Part shown: positions 16,777 through 25,439 of the stretch, one piece after another | Position numbering within the stretch: the stretch's first letter is position 1 | How the letters are laid out: each line of letters begins with the position of its first letter | Source: Chryseobacterium aquaeductus | GTDB lineage: Bacteria > Bacteroidota > Bacteroidia > Flavobacteriales > Weeksellaceae | NCBI RefSeq assembly: GCF_905175375.1 | Contig: NZ_CAJIMS010000001.1 | Coordinates: forward strand, 1 to 64,000 | DNA: 64,000 bases | Direction: 5' to 3' | The notes under the pieces: model-generated | What the model was told of the DNA's origin: nothing | What the model saw: only the letters and a program-made list of their open reading frames with translations | The model's database searches: none | Translations under genes and position numbers: made by a program

Positions 16777-17742
16777 CTAATTTTTGTTTAATTTGACTTT
16801 TAAATTTTTGATCATATCATTAGACATTTCAGAAATTCCAAAATCGTACGAAAGTCCCCAATCTTTTTTGGCGATAGAATCATCTATCGACGAAGGCCAA
16901 GAATCTGCAATTGCTTGTCTGAAATCAGGTTTATAATCAATTTCGAACTCAGGAATTTCTTTCTTAATTTCAGCTGCCAATTCTTTCGGAGTGAATGACA
17001 TTCCACCTAAATTATATGATGAACGGATGGTTAAATTCTCTTTGGGAGCTTCCATTAATTTCAATGTTGCATTGATTGCATCATCCATGTATAACATCGG
17101 CATTGCTGTATCTTCAGAGATGAAACTTGTATACTTGCCCTCTTCCACTGCTTCGTAAAAAATTTCAACTGCATAATCTGTAGTTCCTCCACCGGCAGGA
17201 GTTTTCCAAGAGATCAAACCAGGATACCTGATACTTCTTACATCAACACCATGTTTGTCAAAATAATACTCACACCACTTTTCTCCAGCCATTTTTGAAA
17301 TTCCATAAACCGTTGTAGGATTCAAAACTACATCCTGCGCCACATCATTTTTAGGAATTCCTTTCCCGAAAACAGCAATCGAACTGGGCCAAAAAATCTT
17401 TTTCAGCAATCCTTCTTTAGCCATTTCACAAAAATGCAAAAGAGGTTCAAGATTGAGTTTCCATGCAAAAACAGGTTGTTTTTCTGAAGTTCCGGATAAT
17501 AGTGATGCTAAATGATAAACTGTCGTGATATCATAATCTTTAATGACCTGTCTTACCAATTGGGTATTGGTAACATCCATTCTTTCATAATATCCTGCAG
17601 AAGTAAGGTCTTTTTGCCATCTGTCTAGCCCGGAAGCGACTACATTTTCAGCTCCGTGAATTTCTACAAGTCTGTTAGTAAGCTCCGTGCCTATTTGTCC
17701 CAAAGCTCCTGTAATGAGAATTTTTTCCGTGAAGGATTCCAT
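16777..17742 (-). CDS. L-threonine 3-dehydrogenase, SDR (epimerase-like) type
   Basis: 321 residues of the extended short-chain dehydrogenase family. Rossmann motif ILITGALGQIGTELT, catalytic Tyr-Lys as VYGISKMAGEKW, upstream Ser in WPSSIAVFG. The segment RYPGLISWKTPAGGGTTDYAVE is characteristic of the Flavobacterium/Cytophaga-type threonine dehydrogenase, which oxidises L-threonine to 2-amino-3-oxobutyrate with NAD+. Related to GalE but without UDP-sugar features. Diverges from ggt across a 90-bp gap holding a minus-strand -7 box TATTTTTG (complementary to 17770-17777). Confidence 0.88.
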   Translation of the reverse strand: MESFTEKILITGALGQIGTELTNRLVEIHGAENVVASGLDRWQKDLTSAGYYERMDVTNTQLVRQVIKDYDITTVYHLASLLSGTSEKQPVFAWKLNLEPLLHFCEMAKEGLLKKIFWPSSIAVFGKGIPKNDVAQDVVLNPTTVYGISKMAGEKWCEYYFDKHGVDVRSIRYPGLISWKTPAGGGTTDYAVEIFYEAVEEGKYTSFISEDTAMPMLYMDDAINATLKLMEAPKENLTIRSSYNLGGMSFTPKELAAEIKKEIPEFEIDYKPDFRQAIADSWPSSIDDSIAKKDWGLSYDFGISEMSNDMIKNLKVKLNKN

Positions 17743-17832
17743 TTTTATTTTTTATTAGATGAGTAAAAGCAAAAATAAAGATTTTGAGTACTATAAGAAA
17801 ACAAAATTGTACATTAGATTATAATTTTTATC

Positions 17833-19518
17833 ATGAAAAAAGTTTTACTCATCTTATTTGCTCTTTCTCAGTCATTATCCGCACAATTTACAGACATCAA
17901 CATAGTAAAAGAAGTGAAGGTAAAAAACAAAGGCGTGGTAGTATCTGCGCACCCTTTGGCAAGTGAAGCTGGTACATTAATTCTGAAAATGGGCGGAAAC
18001 GCTTATGATGCAATTGTTGCAACACAATATGCTCTGGCGGTCGTGTATCCTCAAGCCGGAAATATTGGTGGTGGTGGATTTTTGGTAGGAGTAAAAAACA
18101 CAGGCGAAAAATTTACTATTGATTATCGTGAAACGGCTCCCAACAAAGCTTCCAGAGATATGTATCTTGATCAAAATGGTAATGCCAACACAGACTTATC
18201 TCAGAACGGAAGATTGGCAGCAGGCGTTCCCGGAAGTGTTGCCGGATTTTTTGCAACCTTGAAATATTGTAAACTCCCGATGGAAAAACTGATTCAGCCA
18301 GCCATTGATTTAGCCGAAAAAGGATTTGCCATTACCGAGCAGGAAGCCAACTTACTAAATTCAAATAAAGAAGATTTTAAAAAGCATAATCGTGCATCTG
18401 TTGTTTTCGTTACTATTAAACCTTGGAAATCAGGTGATTTACTCATTCAGAAAGAATTGGCTGAAACATTAAAACTCATTCAAAAATTTGGTTTGAAAGG
18501 GTTTTATGAAGGAAAAACAGCTGAACTGCTAACTAGTGAAATGAAAAAAGGAAACGGAATCATCACTCTGGAAGACTTAAAAAACTACAAAGTCATTGAA
18601 AGAAAACCTTTGGAATTTGATTACAAAGGAAACCAAATTGTCTCCATGTCATTGCCTTCAAGTGGGGGAATTCTTTTGGCTCAGATGCTGAAAATGTCAG
18701 GTTTTGAAAATCTGGAAAAATATCAGCAAAACTCAAAAGAAGCAGTTCAGATAATGGTAGAAGCAGAGAGAAGAGCTTTTGCAGACAGAGCTGAATATAT
18801 GGGAGATCCCGATTTCATTCAGGATAAAACAGCTTATTTGATTTCTGATGAATATTTGAAGAATCGTTGGAAAAGTTTTAGTTTTAAGAAAGCATCCTTA
18901 AGTTCTGAAGTTGGAAAAATAATTAATCAGCCAAAAGAATCTACCGAAACTACACACATTTCTATCATTGATAAAGATGGTAATGCAGCTGCTGTAACCA
19001 CCACGTTGAATGGATTGTACGGCAGTAAAGTTGTCGTTTCGGGAGCCGGATTTTTCCTAAACAACGAAATGGATGATTTCTCTGTAAAACCAGGAATTCC
19101 CAATATGTTCGGAGCCGTGGGTGGTGAGGCAAATTCTATTCAGCCTAATAAAAGAATGCTGTCTTCAATGACTCCGACCATTGTTTTAAAAAACGGAAAG
19201 CCATACATGGTTGTGGGAACTCCCGGGGGAACTACGATTCCGACTTCTGTTTATCAGTCGATAGTGAACGTGGTAGATTTTAAACTGAATGCCAATATTT
19301 CTGTAAACTCTCCGAAATTCCACCATCAGTGGCTTCCCGAGATGGTTGCTTTTGAGAAAAACTTTCCCGAAACAACAATTGCCGATTTAGAAAAACTAGG
19401 TTACAAAGCAGAAAGATGGGGACAGCTGGGCAGAACAGAAATGATTTTGATTGATGAAAAAGGATATATTCATGCAGTTGCAGACGGACGTGGTGATGAT
19501 TCTGTGGCGGTAGAATAA
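17833..19518 (+). CDS. ggt: Gamma-glutamyltransferase, exported
   Basis: 561-residue Ntn-hydrolase precursor that cleaves gamma-glutamyl bonds of glutathione and relatives in the periplasm. Signal peptide MKKVLLILFALSQSLSAQ. Large-subunit motifs: VVSAHPLASEAG, GGNAYDA, GNIGGGGFLV, DYRETAP. The autoprocessing site with nucleophile Thr is in ESTETTHISIID, followed by GNAAAVTTTLN. The small subunit has SMTPTIVLKNGKPYMVVGTPGG, the glutamyl-binding region. Full length and intact. Stands alone; a long repeat-containing gap follows. Confidence 0.96.
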   Translation: MKKVLLILFALSQSLSAQFTDINIVKEVKVKNKGVVVSAHPLASEAGTLILKMGGNAYDAIVATQYALAVVYPQAGNIGGGGFLVGVKNTGEKFTIDYRETAPNKASRDMYLDQNGNANTDLSQNGRLAAGVPGSVAGFFATLKYCKLPMEKLIQPAIDLAEKGFAITEQEANLLNSNKEDFKKHNRASVVFVTIKPWKSGDLLIQKELAETLKLIQKFGLKGFYEGKTAELLTSEMKKGNGIITLEDLKNYKVIERKPLEFDYKGNQIVSMSLPSSGGILLAQMLKMSGFENLEKYQQNSKEAVQIMVEAERRAFADRAEYMGDPDFIQDKTAYLISDEYLKNRWKSFSFKKASLSSEVGKIINQPKESTETTHISIIDKDGNAAAVTTTLNGLYGSKVVVSGAGFFLNNEMDDFSVKPGIPNMFGAVGGEANSIQPNKRMLSSMTPTIVLKNGKPYMVVGTPGGTTIPTSVYQSIVNVVDFKLNANISVNSPKFHHQWLPEMVAFEKNFPETTIADLEKLGYKAERWGQLGRTEMILIDEKGYIHAVADGRGDDSVAVE

Positions 19519-19640
19519 TTTTCATTTATATAATAATCTTTACTAAACCTTCAATATTGTTAGAAACCTGCAGGTTTTTAAAAGTCGTCTATTTTGTAAA
19601 AAATCAAAATCGCTTACCCGAAATATATTGCTACACCTAA

Positions 19641-19892
19641 AAACAATATTTTTGCATCCGTAAACTATATTCTCACACCCGTAAACAATATTCTCGCTCC
19701 TGTAAACAATATTCTCGCTCCTGTAAGCAATATTCTTGCATCCGTAAACAATATTCTTGCATCCGTAAACAATATTCTTGCATCCGTAAACAATATTCTT
19801 GCATCCGTAAACAATATTCTTGCTCCTGTAAACTATATTCTTGCTCCTGTAAACTATATTCTTGCTCCTGTAAATAATATTCTTCTATCTGA
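19641..19892. repeat. 21-bp tandem repeat array, 12 units
   Basis: Twelve contiguous 21-bp units of consensus AAACAATATTCTTGCATCCGT fill most of the 450-bp gap between ggt and dctA, with decayed units at both edges. Two sub-types alternate in blocks: units ending GCATCCGT (19725-19808 are four in a row, three of them identical) and units ending GCTCCTGT. There are no spacers, so this is not CRISPR. The minus-strand frame through it encodes a monotonous heptapeptide and is not counted as a gene. The rest of the gap (19519-19640, 19893-19968) shows nothing else. Confidence 0.95.
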
Positions 19893-19968
19893 AAATAGTA
19901 TTTTCTAAAAACATACATCCTTTTTCCCAAGTAATTTTCTTACTTTTCAAAATATAAATACATACGCT

Positions 19969-21249
19969 TTGAAAGCCAAAAAAATCTATCAGCAACTTTA
20001 CTTTCAGGTTATTGTTGCGATTATCTCAGGAATTCTCTTAGGAAAATTCTATCCTGAATTGGGTGAAAAAATGAAGCCTCTGGGTGACGGTTTTATTAAA
20101 TTGGTTAAGATGATCATTGCTCCCGTGATTTTTATCACACTGACCTTGGGAATTGCCCACATGACCGATCTTAAAAAAGTAGGGAGAATTGCTGTAAAAG
20201 CAATGATCTACTTTTTCACCTTTTCTACTTTAGCATTAATTATAGGATTAATCGTAGGAAATTTATTGCAACCAGGATCGGGTTTAAACATTGATCCGGC
20301 GAGTCTCTCGGGAGATATATCGCAATATCAGCAAAAAGCTCATGAGACTACTCTATCGGGATTTATTATGAATATAATTCCGGAAACGCTTTTCAGTCCA
20401 TTAGTAGGTGATAATATTCTGCAAGTCTTATTGGTTGCGATCTTAATGGGAGTAGCATTGGTTTTAACGAAAGAAAAAAGTCACACCATCACCAATTTTT
20501 TACAGGATCTGGCAACACCCGTGTTCAAAATCGTTCACATGCTCATGAAATTAGCACCTATAGGAGCATTCGGAGCGATGGCATTTACTATTGGAAAATA
20601 TGGTTTGGCATCGGTTTTAAACTTAATATTTCTGGTTGGCACTTTCTACATCACTTCTATTTTATTTATCGTATTGGTTTTAGGCTCAGTGGCTTGGTAT
20701 AATGGTTTCAGTATTTTCAAATTGATGTATTATTTAAAAGAAGAACTTCTATTAGTTTTGGGAACAAGCTCTTCAGAATCTGCCTTACCCGGAATTATGG
20801 ATAAGCTACAGAAAGCTGGCTGCTCAAAAGCAATTGTGGGTTTGGTAGTTCCTACAGGCTATTCTTTCAATCTTGATGGTACTAATATCTATATGACATT
20901 AGCCTCATTATTTATTGCCCAGGCTTTGAACATAGATCTATCGTTAGAAAAACAGCTGATGCTTCTCTTGGTTGCAATGTTGAGTTCTAAAGGAGCGGCT
21001 GGAGTAACAGGAGCAGGATTTGTAACATTGGCAGCAACGTTGGCTGTAATTCCCGAAATACCCATTGCAGGTATGACTTTGATCTTGGGTATAGACAAAT
21101 TTATGAGTGAATGCCGTGCCTTGACCAATGTTGTTGGAAATTCTGTTGCAACTGTAGTTGTGGCAAACTGGGAAAAACAATTAGATAAAAAACAATTGCA
21201 CTATTGCCTGAATAATCCCAATACCATAGAAGAAAAGTTGGAGGTCTGA
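19969..21249 (+). CDS. dctA: Dicarboxylate/amino acid:cation symporter (DctA/GltP family)
   Basis: 426-residue DAACS-family inner-membrane symporter for C4-dicarboxylates or glutamate/aspartate, coupled to protons or sodium. Eight membrane segments plus re-entrant loops. Family motifs: [20 protein letters not shown], the serine-rich hairpin [26 protein letters not shown] and [20 protein letters not shown]. The last resembles DctA (MSEARALTNxxGN) more than GltP. The start is TTG at 19969; no in-frame ATG lies nearby and this start gives the usual N-terminus. The substrate is inferred. Confidence 0.9.
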   Translation: MKAKKIYQQLYFQVIVAIISGILLGKFYPELGEKMKPLGDGFIKLVKMIIAPVIFITLTLGIAHMTDLKKVGRIAVKAMIYFFTFSTLALIIGLIVGNLLQPGSGLNIDPASLSGDISQYQQKAHETTLSGFIMNIIPETLFSPLVGDNILQVLLVAILMGVALVLTKEKSHTITNFLQDLATPVFKIVHMLMKLAPIGAFGAMAFTIGKYGLASVLNLIFLVGTFYITSILFIVLVLGSVAWYNGFSIFKLMYYLKEELLLVLGTSSSESALPGIMDKLQKAGCSKAIVGLVVPTGYSFNLDGTNIYMTLASLFIAQALNIDLSLEKQLMLLLVAMLSSKGAAGVTGAGFVTLAATLAVIPEIPIAGMTLILGIDKFMSECRALTNVVGNSVATVVVANWEKQLDKKQLHYCLNNPNTIEEKLEV

Positions 21250-21382
21250 AATATGACATGATTTGATTTTAGAGGAAATCTTACACCTTTATAAAAATAT
21301 ATCAGGAATTTTACATTTTTTTTTAAAATTATATGACCCGAAACATGGGAACTTTAATTTTTTTTTCTTAAGTTTGTACTAC

Positions 21383-21412
21383 ATTATCATTGAATAATGG
21401 TAATTTTTTTTT
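21383..21412 (+). terminator. Terminator-like hairpin with T9 tract
   Basis: ATTATCATT / AATGGTAAT (one G-U pair), loop GAAT, then nine T. It may terminate dctA read-through. Confidence 0.6.
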
Positions 21413-21428
21413 CATCATTTGTGTTTTT

Positions 21429-21453
21429 AAGCCTTCTTAATTGAAGGCTTTTT
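21429..21453 (+). terminator. Second terminator after dctA
   Basis: The stem AAGCCTTC / GAAGGCTT with a 6-base loop runs into a T-run. Confidence 0.65.
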
Positions 21454-21699
21454 CATTTTATAACAAATATTTTTCGAATATATCAACATATTACAACTAT
21501 AGCAAACGATATAGTAAGAATTTTTAATTTGATTTACACCATCTATTTTATCCAAATCAACCTGTTTAAATAAAAAATAAGATAATAGAACGACTGAAAT
21601 CGCCATCTTTAATCAAAACGTCAAGAAATTTACTGATGATGGAAATAAGTCCTAAATATCTCTCAAAATATTTACCTTAATTAAATTTTGGGTAAAAAT
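21454..21699. other. Intergenic stretch without recognisable features
   Basis: AT-rich remainder of the gap between dctA and the convergent lipid kinase gene. I see no frame with coding character, no repeat and no clear hairpin here. Confidence 0.5.
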
Positions 21700-22551
21700 C
21701 TAAATTAATATCGTAAGACTTGAAGGAGAAACCTTAATATGAATCGGAGATTTTATTTTGTTGAATTCTCCATCTAAATGCCAGTTTTTGGTATTAACTT
21801 TAAATTTTATTTCAGAAACAGGCAAATAAGTAATGTAATTGTCTTCTTTGAGCTTTTTTGTAAACATTCTGAATGCGAAAAATGGGGAGTACGCAAGTGG
21901 GAATTTTTTCACCAAAACCATATCAACCAAACCATCACTTTTACTGGCCATAGGAGCAATGTAGGCGTTATTTCCAAACTGACGTGTGTTTGCGATATTA
22001 ATCATGAGATATTTGCCATTGTACTGATGATACTTTTCATCAATAAATTTCAATTTGATCGGTTTGTAACTGAAAAATGTTTTGAGCGAAACTTTGATAT
22101 AATTTTTAAATCCACGACTTGTCTTTTCAAATTCTTTTACCACCTTACCATCGAAACCGGTACCTGAAACATTGATCGATAACCTATCATTAACGCTGAA
22201 AGTATCAATTTTTTTGAATTTTTTGTGCTTTAATTTCTCCAGTAGTTCGTCTAAATTCTTACTAAAATGATTTTCATTCGAAAAACCATTTCCCGATCCT
22301 GCAGGAAAAATAGCTAAAATTTTATCGGTATTAATGAGATTTTTTGCAACTGTTGAGATCGTGCCATCACCACCTATAGCTACAAAAATATCTGTATCTG
22401 AAAAATGATGTTGAATAAACTCATCGGTCCCGAGAATAGATTCTGAGATGTAATATATAGGATTTTCAACTTTCTTTTTCAGCTCATTAAGAAATGGATG
22501 ATAATTCTTTTTTGCCGAAAAAGGATTGATAATAAAAGCAACTCTTTCCAT
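21700..22551 (-). CDS. Diacylglycerol kinase-family lipid kinase
   Basis: 283 residues from the ATG at 22551 (MERVAFIINPFSAKKN). A longer frame would include the upstream terminator hairpin and is rejected. DAGK-catalytic domain: IINPFSAKKN, VAIGGDGTISTVAKNL (the nucleotide-binding GGDGT), IFPAGSGNGFSNE. The C-terminal YegS/DgkB-like beta domain has NIANTRQFGNNAYIAPMASKSDGLVDMVLV. Members phosphorylate diacylglycerol, sphingosine-like or other lipids; the lipid is not deducible. Cytoplasmic, membrane-associated. Confidence 0.87.
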   Translation of the reverse strand: MERVAFIINPFSAKKNYHPFLNELKKKVENPIYYISESILGTDEFIQHHFSDTDIFVAIGGDGTISTVAKNLINTDKILAIFPAGSGNGFSNENHFSKNLDELLEKLKHKKFKKIDTFSVNDRLSINVSGTGFDGKVVKEFEKTSRGFKNYIKVSLKTFFSYKPIKLKFIDEKYHQYNGKYLMINIANTRQFGNNAYIAPMASKSDGLVDMVLVKKFPLAYSPFFAFRMFTKKLKEDNYITYLPVSEIKFKVNTKNWHLDGEFNKIKSPIHIKVSPSSLTILI

Positions 22552-22563
22552 TGTCACAAAAGT

Positions 22564-22591
22564 AAAAAATGCTTCCTGATTTGGAAGCATT
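22564..22591 (-). terminator. Terminator of the RsiV-like lipoprotein gene
   Basis: ATGCTTCC / GGAAGCAT with a 6-base loop, exiting into six T on the minus strand, directly after the stop at 22596. Confidence 0.75.
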
Positions 22592-22595
22592 AATA

Positions 22596-23420
22596 TTAAT
22601 TAATTTTCAGTCTTTCTTTAATCAAAGGAGTCAAAGTTCCCTCCAGTTCTTCCCATGATACAGGAATTATTATATCTCCTGCCGCAAACGCAGCAATTTC
22701 GTAAGGACTGTAATGGAAGTATAGATTTTTATCATCAAAATAAAAGTTTTCATTTGTCGGGATAGCTTCCAGCAACAACATATCTGAATTTTTCACAGCA
22801 CCCTGAGAATCTGTAGTTCCACTCGGTATTTTATTGATATTTTGCATCAAAAGTGCTTCTAATCGTGCTTTTGGCATCGTTGTAATATCATTCAGTTCCA
22901 GCTTTTTGTTGGTTTTCAAATCAAAAACTCTTTCAGAAAAACCATAATTCTCATGAGCGCCACCTTCGTAGGATGAAAATAAATATTCAATCTGAAGAAA
23001 GTCGTTTTTATGAGATTTCAATTTCATGTAAGATCCGGTATTCCAAGTTTGAGGATACTGAATATCATTGATCCACTCTGTACTTTTATTTTCTACAGAA
23101 GTAAAATATTCATTCTTATCATTATTTAAAAAAGTTTGCAACGCTTTTTTTGAAAAATCTGAAATTCCTTTTTTATCATAATAAATACTGTCTAATAGTG
23201 ATTTGTCGGTAATATCCGGGAAAACCAGCATTTTTGAATCGTATTTTACAGAAAGCTTGTCGTTAACTTTTACAGAATCACTTAGTTTCAAAGAATCAAT
23301 TATAAATTTCTTTGTTGGTTGAGCTTCGTTCTGAATATGGGCATTTTGAGTTTCTGTTTTTTTACAAGCTGATAAAACTACAATTCCGGAGAACGCAATG
23401 ATAGCCAATGTATTTTTCAT
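22596..23420 (-). CDS. Lipoprotein with DUF3298/RsiV-like domain
   Basis: 274 residues. Lipoprotein signal: MKNTLAIIAFSGIVVLSAC, with the lipobox Cys at residue 19. Residues ~60-270 match the DUF4163/DUF3298 arrangement of RsiV-like proteins: YLFSSYEGGAHENYGFSERVFDL, KKLELNDI, then ENFYFDDKNLYFHYSPYEIAAFAAG and IIIPVSWEEL. In the anti-sigma factor RsiV this domain binds lysozyme, but here there is no membrane anti-sigma part or sigma gene, so only the fold is inferred. Probably periplasm-facing or surface. Confidence 0.82.
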   Translation of the reverse strand: MKNTLAIIAFSGIVVLSACKKTETQNAHIQNEAQPTKKFIIDSLKLSDSVKVNDKLSVKYDSKMLVFPDITDKSLLDSIYYDKKGISDFSKKALQTFLNNDKNEYFTSVENKSTEWINDIQYPQTWNTGSYMKLKSHKNDFLQIEYLFSSYEGGAHENYGFSERVFDLKTNKKLELNDITTMPKARLEALLMQNINKIPSGTTDSQGAVKNSDMLLLEAIPTNENFYFDDKNLYFHYSPYEIAAFAAGDIIIPVSWEELEGTLTPLIKERLKIN

Positions 23421-23500
23421 ATCTTATTATTTTTGCTTATCAATACAAAAACCATTCAAAAGATGAATGGTTTTCAAATATTCAGAAAAAATATATGTTT

Positions 23501-25438
23501 TTATTTTTTAATTAAGCTCATCACCTGATTTTCACTGTCTGAAATGACTTTCCATATTTTTTTGAATGCCGGATAATATTCTTTAGGGTAATCTGAGCTG
23601 GCAATTTTAAACTCAGAAACCGTTAAAATTTTATTCCCTTTTCTTTCTACAACGTAAGAATAGCTGATTTCTTTGTCTTCTGTCACAATTTTTTTACTCT
23701 TAGGCAATTCTGCAATATCATACCCTTCAGGAATTTCTATTTCTACCACTTTGGTTTTAATGATTGGTGAAATAAAATCGATCATGTATTTTCTTTCCTC
23801 CTGCTGATCAAAATCATTGCTGGTTTGGTGTAAGAACAACAATGGATTGATGATTTTTCTCTTTCCAAGATTATCAATCATATTATTGGATGTAAATCTC
23901 ATTGTAGATCTAAATTCTCCGTCATCCAAAACTCTGGAACTGATATTAGAAAAATCTACCGCGAAATTTTCTTTGTACTGTTTTGTATATTTATCCGGGT
24001 TTTCGTCATAATTTTCTTTTGCATTTAGTGCTAATAAACCTTCATCCTGATCTTGATATTCACCCGTCACGGTACCGTCTTCATCAATTTTCGCTTTAGT
24101 AGTGTGAAAGGAATGACTTGATTTGATGTTGTTTAAAGAAATCAATTCAGCTTTATCATCTTTCAGCAAAAGTCCGTTGCTATTCCAGACTCTGCCGGGA
24201 AGTATTCCTTCTTTTGACTGTTTTGATGTAGCATCAAAAAGGTAAACAATTTTATCAATTTCAACAGCAGCAATCACATAATTGAAGTTTCCGATATTTG
24301 GAAATGTAAGATTTACGAATCCGTTTTTTACGGTAGAAATCAAAATGGGATTCGCTTTCAGACCTTGGCTTCTCAACATATTGATCAAAGTAAGATTAAT
24401 ATCAGCAGTATTTCCGGTTTTAGTTTTAATTAGATCTCTAACTCCATTTTCGGTATAAATGCCATTATTTTCATTCCAGGTATAGGAATTTTTTACAAAA
24501 TCGAAAATAGAACTTGCTTTCTTAAGCTCATCTTTTTCCTCTGAAATTGTTTTTGGAAGTATCTCTTTTACAAGTTTATCTCTTTTGTACTGTAAACCAA
24601 ATTCTTCATGTTCCCACAATTTTTTTCTAATGTCTTCCCAAGTTGATGTATATGTTTTCAGACCATTATTAAAAAATGTGGAATGTAATTCTGCTCTGAG
24701 TTTGGTACGGTAATTATCATTATTTTTTACAAATTTTTCCGGTTTGAATGATTTTAAATTTTCATATCCAAATCTGTATGTTTTAGAATCTGCTCCATAC
24801 AAAAACTCCTCTCCAACTTTCTGATGCTTAGGCTTTAAACTACCTGTAAAATCTATATTATAAGACATATTGGTTGGAGAATCTAAGACATACTCCGTAT
24901 ACATCGACGGCGTATCTAATTCGATGTAAATCAACGGAATCTCATATATGAATGGTGAGGTCACCTCATATTGATACTCGATCACTGATCCATTTTTGAT
25001 ATTAGGAAAAGCGTATTTATTTACGGTAACGTATTTATTTTCTTTTGATTTGAATTTTGAACTTTTATCGACTTTAGTTTCTGCAATTTTACCATCTTCA
25101 AGATTGTACACATACGCTTTTATCGAATTTAAAATTTCGCGGCTTCCGGAATTATTATCATAAAGAGGAATTTCTAAATTTAGCCATTCTTCCACTTTAT
25201 CTTTATCATAAATTTTCACCCGGTACGCATATTTTTTAATCAATTGTCCGTTGTAAGGATCTACGCGATAATGTACTGATCTGTAAAGTATTTCAGCAGG
25301 AGCTTTCTCATCAATTGCAGATTTTGCCTTATTCAAATCTTCAATTCCGAACTTCGGCATTTTTAAAAATTCATGTTTTTGTGCAAAAATCAAGGTGTTT
25401 GCGATGATTACACAAAATAGTAAAAGAAGTTTCTTCAT
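23501..25438 (-). CDS. DUF3857/transglutaminase-like exported protein (copy 2)
   Basis: 645 residues with signal peptide (MKKLLLLFCVIIANTLIFAQ). An N-terminal DUF3857 beta region (about 50-230) includes YAFPNIKNGSVIEYQYEVTSP. A transglutaminase-like papain-fold domain follows (about 270-410). Its active site is altered: the usual 'GxCxxxA' Cys segment reads KTGNTADINLTLINMLRSQG, with Asn/Thr in place of Cys, so catalysis is unlikely. A C-terminal beta domain resembles DUF3858. It begins 1 nt after the stop of a paralogue, so the two form an operon. Confidence 0.83.
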   Translation of the reverse strand: MKKLLLLFCVIIANTLIFAQKHEFLKMPKFGIEDLNKAKSAIDEKAPAEILYRSVHYRVDPYNGQLIKKYAYRVKIYDKDKVEEWLNLEIPLYDNNSGSREILNSIKAYVYNLEDGKIAETKVDKSSKFKSKENKYVTVNKYAFPNIKNGSVIEYQYEVTSPFIYEIPLIYIELDTPSMYTEYVLDSPTNMSYNIDFTGSLKPKHQKVGEEFLYGADSKTYRFGYENLKSFKPEKFVKNNDNYRTKLRAELHSTFFNNGLKTYTSTWEDIRKKLWEHEEFGLQYKRDKLVKEILPKTISEEKDELKKASSIFDFVKNSYTWNENNGIYTENGVRDLIKTKTGNTADINLTLINMLRSQGLKANPILISTVKNGFVNLTFPNIGNFNYVIAAVEIDKIVYLFDATSKQSKEGILPGRVWNSNGLLLKDDKAELISLNNIKSSHSFHTTKAKIDEDGTVTGEYQDQDEGLLALNAKENYDENPDKYTKQYKENFAVDFSNISSRVLDDGEFRSTMRFTSNNMIDNLGKRKIINPLLFLHQTSNDFDQQEERKYMIDFISPIIKTKVVEIEIPEGYDIAELPKSKKIVTEDKEISYSYVVERKGNKILTVSEFKIASSDYPKEYYPAFKKIWKVISDSENQVMSLIKK

Positions 25439-25439
25439 C

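Larger units (their letters stand above)
21369..21453 (+). ncRNA. Possible small RNA: orphan promoter followed by two hairpin terminators
   Basis: In the 450-bp gap after dctA an exact -7 element TAAGTTTG (21369-21376) precedes a stem-loop plus T9 at 21383-21412 and a second stem-loop plus T-run at 21429-21453. No gene lies between. This could be a short transcript of ~30-75 nt, or tandem terminators of dctA with a chance -7 match. No -33 box is visible. Confidence 0.25.

Noticed and set aside
19641..19892. CRISPR array
   Set aside because: Units are contiguous without unique spacers, and no cas genes are in the window.
19673..19930. Minus-strand open frame of 85 codons coding a (YCLRMQE)n heptapeptide
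   Set aside because: It is a by-product of the 21-bp tandem array (unit divisible by three), starts with TTG and has no gene context.
22552..22590. Longer N-terminus of the lipid kinase
   Set aside because: It would be encoded by the terminator hairpin of the upstream lipoprotein gene; ATG 22551 fits the family.
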